12,644 nt of DNA from Larix sibirica (lineage: Eukaryota > Streptophyta > Pinopsida > Pinales > Pinaceae), in contig NWUY0303921192.1 of NCBI GenBank assembly GCA_004151065.3, positions 1 through 12,644 of the forward strand. The letters run 5' to 3'. The notes under the pieces were generated by a model, which had not been told where the DNA came from, did no database searches, and was given only the letters and a program-made list of their open reading frames with translations. The position numbers and the translations under genes are program-made. Positions within the stretch are counted from its first letter, which is position 1. Every line of letters starts with the position of its first letter. Shown here piece by piece: positions 1-7,496 of the stretch.

Positions 1-780
1 TAAAGTCAAACTTGGTCCATTCCCCCATTTTTCCGCCATCATGTTTGACGATTACCTATTTGTTTTTTAATGAGCTTGAGGAGGATAACAGATGCTCGGT
101 ATAGCTCATCCTTGATGAGTCCCTCATCATATTTTTAATGAGCCTAAAGAAGGAGAGGTTTGGTGCCATATGGGTCCTTCGCTACATAATTTAACGAGTC
201 CAAAGAAGGTAAACTCAATGACCTTTTCATATTTAGAGAGTCCTAAAAGAATCTAAAGAAGACACTAGGATGATTCTTTTTCGTAAATTTAGTCTCCTAC
301 ATCCAAAAAATGACAAAAACATACGATGGAGAACTCTTCTAGTCAAGGTTGACTAGAGTATATCTTTTTCGTATTTAGTCCACGTGGTCCAAAAAATGGG
401 TAAATTAATACCATATAGATGTCCTCTCAAATGATTTTACGAGCATGAAAGAAAACAACCTTGCTCGGAAATATTTTCACTCATAACTAGGGAGTAAAAA
501 AAGAGCTTAAAGGAGACTCCAAAGAGTTCTTTTTTCATAACTAGTCTCATGAGGCCAGAAAAGGGGTAAACTATCACTCAAAAGACACCTTTTTCATGGT
601 TGATAATCGAGTACGACAAAGAAAAAAAGTAAACTCGGCACAATTTTCTTTTTTTAAATAACCTACCTAGCTTGAAAAGAAGAGAAAATAATACTAGGCA
701 GATACTTCCTCATTGTTTTACGAGTACAGGAAAAGCGTACTAGACTTGACACTTTTTTCACTTGATCTTAACAAGAACGC
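1..780. repeat. Degenerate tandem array, about 12-13 units of roughly 40-88 bp
   Basis: A recurring block can be followed across this stretch. It consists of a T-run followed by cat/cgta, then a word like 'tttaacgagtcc', then an A/G-rich run such as 'aaaaaaagggtaaactc', then a short variable tail often ending 'gacac'. Clear anchors occur near 62, 131, 185, 222, 277, 364, 430, 472, 529, 589, 646, 712 and 751. Unit lengths range from roughly 37 to 88 bases, most between 40 and 70, with frequent substitutions and indels. No ORF of note lies inside. The array sits beyond the RNase H-like and mobile-domain-like pseudogenes. Known Tat-lineage Ty3/gypsy elements often carry variable tandem repeats between the last ORF and the 3' LTR, so I infer an element 3' region. 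A decayed satellite is the alternative. Unit boundaries were set by eye. Confidence 0.7.
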
Positions 781-1256
781 CTATGGTATCAACAACGCTC
801 AGAATCATTTTCATGCTTCAATCTAGAGCATGAAAAAGGAAAAAGTAAGATCAAATGAATAAGGTCACTAAGAACATAGAGAGTCCATTCTTCATAGAAT
901 CTTGTAACTTGGACAACAATGTGTCGGAGAGCTTGATTAATCTCCTAATCAAGACAATAATTGAGATGAAATAACCCAAACAAAAGGGACCTCAATGTCA
1001 AAAGGGATCAAGTAAATAGTTTTCATAAGTAAAAAGAGGATACAGTAAAAAAATAACTCATTTTTACCTCTCAATTTCACTTGAAGGAGTTTTTCCCCCT
1101 TTTGAAGGATAATTTGGAGTGTTGATTCCAATAGATCTAGGGAATCAATTAATGAACTGCCAGAAGCAGGTATGTCTCCTCACTGTGCTCTTTCATTTGA
1201 TGGTTTAATAATTTCTCAATTTCATGCATGTTTGGGTTAGATTTGGGCAAAACTAG
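781..1256. other. Non-coding stretch with a splice-donor-like site
   Basis: I see no convincing gene here. On the plus strand there is a good 5' splice-site match, AG|GTATGT, at 1168-1175. It is preceded by a short open stretch and followed by T-rich intron-like sequence that leads into the hairpin cluster and the mobile-domain-like pseudogene. It may mark a non-coding or short first exon of that pseudogene, but no supporting exon sequence is recognisable. The minus-strand frame at 949-1131 looks like chance. Confidence 0.3.
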
Positions 1257-1278
1257 GGCCTTAATGGCGCCTCTCAAG

Positions 1279-1387
1279 ATCAACGCTCCCCTAACAAGTA
1301 GAAAGGGGCGTTGATATAGGATATCAACAATACCCTAACATTGGGAAGCTAGGATCAATGCCCTGTAACCTTCTTCAGGGGGCATTG
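1279..1387. repeat. Hairpin cluster (short inverted repeats in series)
   Basis: Three inverted repeats lie side by side. ATCAACGCtCCCC (1279-1291) pairs with GGGGCGTTGAT (1305-1315), with one extra T in the left arm. TTGATAT (1311-1317) pairs perfectly with ATATCAA (1321-1327) across a 3-base loop and shares its left arm with the preceding stem. CAATGCCCTG (1356-1365) pairs with CAGGGGGCATTG (1376-1387), with two extra G's. The stem theme TCAAYGCCC/GGGCRTTGA recurs at 4500-4612. The role is unknown; a promoter/LTR or intron segment of the neighbouring element gene is possible. Confidence 0.7.
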
Positions 1388-1506
1388 GGCATAATTTTGA
1401 GGGATGTTTTGCCTGTTTCTCATCCAAAAAGCATGGGATTGAGCTCCAAATTTGACCATTTGTTTCTCTTGTGATGTAAAGGAGATATTTGGCCAATAAA
1501 AGCACA

Positions 1507-2709
1507 ATGATTGAGTGGAAAGAGAATGAACATGAAGCCAAATATATGGCTTCCCTACTTGACCCAAACACCATGGCTGTGCTTAGAAACTGCAGGTTAC
1601 TCAAGTTCTTTAAAAAAAAGGAATGAGGAAGCAAGTGGTTCTATGAAACCACTGAGTCAACATGTGGAATGTGGAAGACGAAGATTTTCATGTTGGTCCT
1701 CATGTTCTTGAAATAGAATGACAGGACATTGAATTCCTCATGGGGATCTCCAAAAGTGGAGCACCAATCACATTAGTTGGAAACCGGGGAACGAAATTGT
1801 CTATTGAGGAACATATGGCCTGATTTTGCAGAGCGAGGGCTGAGAAAAAGAGTGGAAAGGTTTCAATTAAATATATTACCGACCACCCACTGCGCATTAT
1901 TTTGTTCACAACCAAAAAATTGGAAGGTAGTACAGGACCACACCTTGCCTCAAAATATCATCTAGTATATGGTGTTGAATTTCTTGAGTCCAAAGTGTGC
2001 AATTGGTGAACACAAAGGATTAGATCACCAGATGCATGACAAGGAGACAAAAAAATTCAGATATGGGTCTCTTTTTGTATCGTTCGTCTTGGAGCAAGTA
2101 CCTGTAATGCGTCCCCGAATAAAGATGCATATTTGTCTTCCATCCGAACCACAGATGGAGTGATGGAACAATCACGCATCTAGGTTGGGTGGTCCTCAAA
2201 TACTTTCATTTCACGCTGGATTATTTGCACGGTGGAAAGATTAGATTCCGATGATTGAGGACTACCCGTACGTGGGGATGGATTTTAGAGGTGACCGAGA
2301 TCTAGTGCTTCCACTAGAAGCACGATGGGATATGGCATATATGAATCCAAAAAACATGACCTTAAATCATATTTGTTTTGTATTTTTATGTTTTTTTCAT
2401 ACAAAGGGGATCTAAATAGTAAACATGCTTATGTCTTATATCACAGATCGAGGGGTAGAGTGGCCAACAGGATCATATCCATTAGATCATCATGGAGAGG
2501 TTTGTCGGGAAGAGGAGATTGAAGCTGGAGAGATTCATGATGTGGAAAGGAACCCGAGAGGAATTACTATGGGTGTTCCCCCCATTCGGATGTGAGAGGT
2601 TCCCTACCACCTTCATAGGCACACTGTGGGAGTGCCTGAGAGAATTTCCCACTTCTTACGCCGAGTGGCTCAGGCAATTGTGTGTTACCGTGAGCACAAC
2701 ATGCCCTAA
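1507..2709 (+). pseudogene. Plant mobile domain-like (PMD-like) element-associated protein, degraded
   Basis: About 400 codons can be followed in two main frames. ATG at 1507 opens MIEWKENEHEAKYMASLLD and continues LDPNTMAVLRNCRLLKFF. A frame change at the A8 run (1612-1619) leads to a section with WNVEDEDFHVGPHVLEIE, a stop, then QDIEFLMGISKSGAPITLVG. A second frame change near 2007-2040 leads into YGSLFVSFVLEQVPVMRPR, IEDYPYVGMDFRGDRDLVLP and an acidic tail ending at the TAA at 2707-2709. Pattern F-x-V-G-x3-L-x-I-x3-D-I-x-F-L-x-G-x3-G resembles the core of the plant mobile domain (aminotransferase-like, PF10536), a family of plant genes also carried by transposons. That assignment is from pattern memory and is tentative. 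In-frame stops are numerous, several at probable Gln or Trp codons. The gene converges on the RNase H-like ORF 230 bases away. It could be an antisense extra ORF of the element or an unrelated captured gene. Confidence 0.5.
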
Positions 2710-2940
2710 GATGATTAGCTTAGTTTGATTTTCTAGTTATAATCCTAGTCTAATGACATATGTGATGTATGGGCAGTATAGCCCAAATTTTTCCCCTATG
2801 TACTTTTTGGACATATGATGTGAATTTTTTTTTGCTAATTATATACATGGACCTTATTTCAGCTATTTATTCTTAAATGTGTTATTCACATGATGGTTTT
2901 TGTGTTGTGCTTTTGTACATGTTTTATGATGATGTATTAT
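2710..2940. other. A+T-rich spacer between convergent pseudogenes
   Basis: No coding signal is visible. The stretch is T-rich, including a run of ten T's near 2825. It separates the 3' ends of the plus-strand mobile-domain-like pseudogene and the minus-strand RNase H-like ORF, so it would hold both 3' untranslated regions if either was ever transcribed alone. Confidence 0.4.
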
Positions 2941-3354
2941 TCATGAATGCGCTAGATGCCCATATAACATGAAATTAACTAGAAAGTCAGCTACTTTGTT
3001 AAATTTCCTTGATATGCATCGATATTGAATATAATCGAATGATCGCTCAAGGAGGTGAATCCTTCAGTAAAGATGAAGTAATGTAGGATTGTGGATAGAA
3101 TAAACATGGTTTAGTTGAGATACCATGAGTTGGGAGTCGAGATTAACAACCATATGGAATATTACGAAGGAGGAAGCTTTGGTCAAAATCCCAATTACGA
3201 CATGATATTCAGTGACATTATTGGTCGCAAAACCAAGGAAAATCCCTCCTGTACTCACTAACTCGTCATTGGGGGAATAAACGAACCAAGATGCAGAAGC
3301 AAGGTTATGGGTATATAGGCTAGCACTGTCCACAAGTCCAACGTATACCGACAT
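2941..3354 (-). pseudogene. Stand-alone RNase H-like ORF of an LTR retrotransposon, one internal stop
   Basis: The reading frame is 137 codons plus a terminal TGA, all in one frame, broken only by TGA at 3066-3064. It has the RNase H fold signature: VDSAS (D9), then an S-P-N-D-E-L-V-S-T-G-G strand pair, NNVTEYH (E49), NLDSQLMVSQL (D73), and NKVADFLVN (D123). These match the D-E-D-D metal-binding residues of RNase HI-type enzymes, which cut the RNA strand of RNA/DNA hybrids during reverse transcription. All four acidic residues remain. The ATG at 3354 directly follows TTGCAG with an upstream T-rich tract, so the ORF may begin at a 3' splice site. No reverse transcriptase lies upstream. Instead the integrase tail ends 140 bases before it, so this looks like a second, acquired RNase H (Tat-lineage elements are known to carry an additional 'archaeal-like' RNase H). 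A fragment of a reverse-transcriptase RNase H moved by rearrangement is the alternative. Confidence 0.75.
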
Positions 3355-3494
3355 CTGCAAAATCAAGAACAAAGTGGAATAAGTAGTCGTAGGTGAAACA
3401 AGACCACACACACAAAAGAAGAAAAACCACACCACTCCAAAACACACCATTATTTTAGGTACAATTATGTACAAAGTAAAAATGAAGGATGATC
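3355..3494 (-). other. Spacer between integrase tail and RNase H-like ORF, with 3' splice-site-like end
   Basis: On the minus strand this ends in a T-rich tract followed by TTGATTTTGCAG immediately before the ATG of the RNase H-like ORF. That is a good plant 3' splice-site match. Upstream frames here are Phe-rich and look non-coding. An intron is therefore plausible, with the donor possibly the GTAAGT at 4192-4187 or a closer one that I cannot identify. Confidence 0.35.
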
Positions 3495-3737
3495 CTAGGA
3501 ATAGTAATTATTCAGATAGAGCCCATTCTAAGGCTCTCCTAATGATATTCCATCATGATCAACTAGCTCATATGCACCTTTTTCTAACACTCATTTGATA
3601 ATGTAAGGAATGTGCTACACATATTTGAACTTTCCTGCCCCCTGTTTATCATGGATTTGATTGCAAACTAAAACTAGGCCACTTTCATTGAACACATGAG
3701 GTTGGACATATTTATTGTATTAAGATTTGATGTGATT
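3495..3737 (-). pseudogene. Integrase C-terminal tail of a Ty3/gypsy Pol polyprotein
   Basis: About 80 codons read in one frame on the minus strand contain a series typical of the extreme C-terminus of plant Ty3/gypsy integrase. An N-H-I-K-S-stop-Y-N-K-Y-V-Q-P-H-V-F start leads into a GLVLVCNQIHDKQGAGKF-type strand, then VLEKGAYELVDHDGISLGEP, and the polyprotein end N-G-L-Y-L-N-N-Y-Y-S before TAG at 3497-3495. In the family this domain follows the catalytic core and contacts viral-type DNA ends during insertion. Four in-frame stops are present: TAA, TAG, TGA and TAG. One is where the family normally has Trp (the M-W-H-G-P-Y block) and one where it has Arg. The catalytic core, zinc-binding domain, reverse transcriptase and protease are absent upstream, so this is a remnant. 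Recognition is from family memory and is fairly firm because the order and spacing of several blocks agree. Confidence 0.75.
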
Positions 3738-4498
3738 ATTAATAATGATAAGAAGAAATTAAAATCAAACAAGAAGGCATACCAACTTCAAGTAATCAAG
3801 CAACAAACAAAGAGGTATAAGGATGTAAAATGCTAGGGAAAGTCCTGAGTAGAGTTGTCAATTTTTGGCGGTAGAAAATTCCCCCTACGGATAGGTGAAA
3901 CTTCTCTTGGACCAAGCGTTCTATGACCCAAGACAAAAATCTAACAAATGGTGACTAACATCCTCCTATACCTATCCTATATGCATACAACAAAGCAAGA
4001 AAAGAAGAGTGTAGAGAGGGTAGATGAACTACCTCTGTCCTGACGGTTGTCCTAGATGCTCTAACCTTAGGCATAAGGATAAATCTATCTATATTGAATG
4101 AAACAATATAGACATACATGCCATAAAAGAACAAATATGGGAGAAATAGGCCAAGTTATCTATTAATTGGAAAGCAATAAAGAAGCACTTACATCCATCA
4201 TCTTGAGTTTGTTGCAGCTCCTTCCAAGATTTCACTCCATCCCCTTGAGAATTACACAACCATAGGTTTGATGCCTTCAAGCTTACTACCTCCTCTTCCT
4301 CCATGGAATGACTTCAATTTATAGGGTTTGAGGGTACAACCACCACAGAGAAGATAATGGATCAAGGGAGGATATGGTGGATCATGAAGGATTAGGTTAC
4401 TTGGAATGGAAATGAGAGAGGATTCGAAGGGGAGGCCCAACCAACCAAGATCGGATCTAAATCTAGATCCTACATCCATGTTTGACCCATTATACCAA
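3738..4498 (-). other. Non-coding region with TATA-like box, short open frame and splice-donor-like site
   Basis: No recognisable protein domain is present. On the minus strand a TATA-like CTATAAAT sits just before an ATG at 4304. The 71-codon frame from there is interrupted by a good 5' splice-site match, GTAAGT at 4192-4187. The remainder down to 3738 is A+T-rich. With the hairpins just upstream (4500-4612), this resembles an LTR or promoter segment. I could not find the paired termini or a second copy needed to call an LTR. It occupies the place where pol should be. Confidence 0.3.
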
Positions 4499-4499
4499 G

Positions 4500-4612
4500 A
4501 TCAATGTTCCCCCAACACTAGATACATAGCATTGATAAGGGGAATCAACCTCCCCCAGCAATGTACTCTAGGAGTCAATTCTCCCTATACAAGTCAAGGG
4601 AGGCATTGATCC
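4500..4612. repeat. Second hairpin cluster, same stem theme as at 1279-1387
   Basis: GGAGTCAATTCTCCCT (4571-4586) pairs with AGGGAGGCATTGATCC (4597-4612) over a 10-base loop with a few mismatches. ATCAATG (4500-4506) pairs exactly with CATTGAT (4530-4536), and TTCCCC (4507-4512) pairs exactly with GGGGAA (4539-4544). The stems again combine a TCAAT(G) box with a C-run and its complement. Immediately to the right, the plus strand ends in CCCAACA (4611-4617). On the minus strand that reads TGTTGGG, an LTR-like 5' terminus, but no matching 3' terminus was found. Confidence 0.6.
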
Positions 4613-4617
4613 CAACA

Positions 4618-4889
4618 AGGAGGATTAAACCAAGGTTTTAGAGATTGGATTTCGACCTCCAACTCATGGATTTGACTCCCAAACTTGGATAGAGAGTGGA
4701 CCAAGAATAAGATCATCGATATTACCATGTTTATGGATAAAACCAACCACACTTATAGTGTGACACTTAAGGATGGGGTAAGTGTGACAATTTAGTGTAT
4801 AACAAGTTACCCTTTGTACAACTGGGGATGTAGGTTTACAAATTCCGTCTTTAGGGACAACAAGTTTTTTAATAGAGGTTTCCAATATA
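4618..4889. other. Non-coding stretch with two small palindromes
   Basis: This follows the point where gag similarity fades. It holds CACACT-TAT-AGTGTG (4748-4762) and ACACTTA (4763-4769) pairing with TAAGTGT (4779-4785), two adjacent hairpins with related stems. The 79-codon minus-strand frame here shows no domain that I recognise and is out of frame with gag, so I do not call it a gene. Confidence 0.35.
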
Positions 4890-6479
4890 AAGAACTTTAT
4901 CACTTTTGGGATTTGAAGATGTATTTTTATCAGGAGGATTTTGATTTTGATTTACTGAAGGGTTTCTAGGTCTAAGATCATACTTTCTTTGCAACTTTTC
5001 CTAAACATTGTCAGCATACGGCCTATACTGATTTGGGGATTTTTCATTTTCTCTCTATTTTGATCCTTGCTCATATGTGTTTTCTTGTAAATAATTTTCA
5101 AAATATTATTGTGTTAAATGGATCATATCCTCCTCATATTGCATCCATAACATCTCCTTTGGTGGTTCAATATATTCTTCATCTTGTGGGAGGTTTGCAG
5201 AATTGTTGTTGTTATTTTCTCTCATAGGGGGCTATATGGGTGGATCTTCATTTCTCCTCTCCTTATTTATGATCTGTGGATTAAAAGGTCTTCTATAATG
5301 ATTATGATTTCTCTTCCCTCTAGATTGAGTATTTCTATTAGAGTTTTTTCCTTCCACCTCCAATTTGGTAAGTTTATTTGATAAGCCTTTAAGTAATCTG
5401 GACATTTATTCCATCTTTACATCTTGTGTGTCCTTATCTTTCCCATAAGTGCCAATATATTCTCTTGACCTTTTCTTATCTGAATCATGATTGTATATCA
5501 TCTTGCATGAGGTTGTCATGTTTCCTTCCACATCTACTGCATCATCTTACATATTTAGTAGAGTTAAAGGTCTCCTCTCTCTAAGTATCATTGCAAATTC
5601 ATGTTCACAATCCCCTGTATAAGTGACCTTTGCAGGTGATTGTGAAGGTTTTATGTCTTGAGGGATCTTATTATAGATTTTATTAAATTTCTTATTAAAC
5701 TCTCCAGATGTTTCCCCATTCATTTTCTTTAATGCAACAAACTTAGTCAAGTAGTATAGTTGATCTCTTTTCTCACTCCACTGCCTCATAAATATGGTCT
5801 CAAGGACAAGCCAGGAGTTTATAGAGGATTTTGGGAGGGACGTAAACCATTTTCTAACTTCTCCTTCTAAAGTATCGACAAAGAGTCTCATAAAGACATC
5901 ATCATGCTCAATATACAGGTTATCAGTGAAATCCTAAAATTTAGCCGTATGCCCTTCAGTTGTAACCTCCCTTTATCCATCATACTTAGGAAGTATTTTC
6001 AAGTAGCTATTTAGCAGGTCATGGAGATTATTGGGAAGGTTTAATGGGACATACCCGGTAGCGACCAAGGGATTTATAGGTGTCGATGGAGGTCCACCTC
6101 TACCTCTTGCGTTGGCCATTATATGCTACAAGATCATATTCCTAACCTATGGGGTTGCAGGGGTTCTTTGATGTCTCGATTCAGGTTGTAAAGTATGAGA
6201 AGAACTTGCATAAGCAAATAAGGGAGAGTTCTGAGGTTCTAATAAAGGATTAACTGGAGTTCTAGGCACAGGTCATGGATTCTCTTGAATATTAAAATCC
6301 TCAGAAGTTTATTGATTTTGAAAATCACAAGTAAATGATGGAGGATCTCTATTAGGAATACCTTTCTCCTGAGTAGCTTGATTTGTACAAAAATTCCTCC
6401 AGGGATTTCTTGAATCTTGCAACCTCTAGAATTTGTTGGACATTGGATTTTCTCTCATATGTCACTTTCCAGATGCCAT
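4890..6479 (-). pseudogene. gag: Ty3/gypsy Gag polyprotein, single frame with many stops
   Basis: About 530 codons stay in one frame from ATG at 6479. The N-terminal third is Pro/Gln/Asn-rich. MANARGRGGPPSTPINPLVA (from 6119) and LPNNLHDLLNSYLKILPKYD lead into the Retrotrans_gag (PF03732) capsid core. Its hallmarks are IEHDDVFMRLFVDTLEGEV, RKWFTSLPKSSINSWLVLE, MRQWSEKRDQLYYLTKF and FNKKFNKIYNKIPQDIKPSQ (5915-5640), ending LRERRPLTLLNM. The C-terminal part is Asn/Gln/Lys-rich; no CCHC zinc knuckle is seen. Gag forms the cytoplasmic virus-like particle in which the element RNA is reverse transcribed. Around 14 in-frame stops interrupt it, most at plausible former Gln, Arg or Trp codons, and I found no frameshift. 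Start choice: the ATG at 6479 is about 120 bases past the primer-binding site and in frame with everything after it. The ATG at 6119 is an alternative. The 3' limit is where similarity fades, not a true stop. Confidence 0.85.
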
Positions 6480-6599
6480 CCTCACATCAGTGGATTCGTT
6501 AGGTGAAGTTCAACGCGAGATATAATCCGTGCTCACAGATTTGGAATTAGATCTTTATCATTCTCATGCCTAGGGAAACATCACTTTCTAATTCTCTGC

Positions 6600-6617
6600 T
6601 CCCCGACAATGGTGTTA
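6600..6617 (-). promoter_or_regulatory. Primer-binding site, tRNA-Asp type
   Basis: On the minus strand TAACACCATTGTCGGGGA lies 7 bases after the LTR end. The complement of the plant tRNA-Asp(GUC) 3' end is TGGCGCCGTTGCCGGGGA, known as the primer site of Athila/Tat elements. Thirteen of 18 positions agree. All five differences are G-to-A or C-to-T, as expected from decay of methylated cytosines. Its position between the LTR and gag is right for minus-strand DNA priming. Confidence 0.8.
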
Positions 6618-6778
6618 TTTTTCATGTTAGCCCCTGAGATGTTCCAGGTTGGAAACGCCATGGAAATATGAGGTTCAATTTTTTAATATTTAGAGCTTAG
6701 TATATTGGACTAAGAAGCAACTTTGATATTCTTGAAAATATTGCTAGGTGTGACAATATTGGACTATGATACAGAAAA

Positions 6779-6784
6779 TTTATT
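6779..6784 (-). terminator. Putative LTR poly(A) signal AATAAA
   Basis: An exact AATAAA sits on the minus strand within the 5' LTR, downstream of its TATA box and about 155 bases before the LTR end. This is the position expected for the R/U5 border signal. In A+T-rich DNA a chance match is possible; the location is the main support. Confidence 0.45.
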
Positions 6785-7373
6785 TCAGAGGAATTCAATG
6801 GTGTGCTTTCAATATTGCAAGTATATATGAAAATGAATTTAGCAAATGAAACAAATGGAAGTGTACGAGGTGTATTAAGGACAAATCCCATACATTCAAT
6901 GGAAGAAAATGTACTAAGATTTGAGAAAGATTTCAACTGTTTATACAAAGTGCAACCTATTACAAAGGTTTTACTAAATCAATGGCAGCATTGATACACA
7001 CATATTAAACCATAAAAGACACCTTCATTTATGTTTAATCACATGAACACTAGAAGAATGAACAAACATAATGTAAAATGAAATATTATATTCTATCCTA
7101 CTACTCAACCATACATTCATATCAGAGATACAAATATAGTGGAAAGGCGCTACTAAAAAATCTGTTATTACTCTCAATAAAGGTTGACACAAATACATAT
7201 TAGCTAAGGAAATAACCGTGGAGACAAATTTACAAAGAAGGAAAACATCTCTGAAGACACATAAAAATCTTAATCTCTAGAACAATCCATGTATACAAAA
7301 TAGTACAATCGAGTCAACAACTCCCAGAGGCCCTCTCAAAACTACCATCTTTTAATTCTGAAACCGAGTTGTT

Positions 7374-7381
7374 TTTATATA
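7374..7381 (-). promoter_or_regulatory. LTR core promoter TATA box
   Basis: The minus strand reads GATATATAAAAAC here, 50 bases inside the LTR from its TGTTAG end. It is the best TATA-box match in the LTR and lies upstream of the primer-binding site and gag in the right orientation. Transcription would be expected to start about 30 bases downstream, near 7345. Confidence 0.6.
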
Positions 7382-7496
7382 TCAAAGGGATGAGTAACCA
7401 CTTTATGTTGGTTCGAACTAATTTCTAACAGTATTTAATGATGTCATTATCATCCTTTTCAATATATTGTTAAAATCGGCGAGTCACTATCTAAGT

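Larger units (their letters stand above)
6625..7430 (-). mobile_element. 5' LTR of a Tat/Athila-type Ty3/gypsy retrotransposon
   Basis: This 806-bp LTR begins TGTTAG and ends CTAACA on the minus strand, a perfect 6-bp inverted terminus with canonical TG...CA. A TATA box (TATATAAA, 7381-7374) starts 50 bases from its left end. An AATAAA poly(A) signal lies at 6784-6779, about 155 bases before the LTR end. This gives a plausible U3-R-U5 layout with U3 short and R long. The primer-binding site follows after 7 bases and gag further on. The matching 3' LTR is not in the window. It should lie beyond position 1 or was lost, so age and target-site duplication cannot be judged. The small frames inside (6697-6948 and 6803-6994) look like chance. 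Confidence 0.85.

Noticed and set aside
1-780. CRISPR-like array
   Set aside because: Units are diverged along their whole length with no conserved repeat/variable spacer alternation, and the sequence context is a plant retroelement.
1335-1634. Minus-strand frames of 99 and 70 codons
   Set aside because: They overlap the hairpin cluster and the start of the mobile-domain-like pseudogene in antisense, with no recognisable domain.
4500-4617. Start of a second LTR reading leftward (TGTTGGG...)
   Set aside because: No matching CCCAACA or plausible CA end with a primer-binding site was found on the left, and no second copy exists in the window. It was kept only as a hairpin cluster.
4664-4903. 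Minus-strand 79-codon frame as a continuation of pol (protease)
   Set aside because: It is out of frame with gag, lacks an aspartic protease D-T/S-G motif and matches nothing I recognise.
6697-6994. Small frames on both strands
   Set aside because: They fall inside the LTR, overlap each other and have no domain features.
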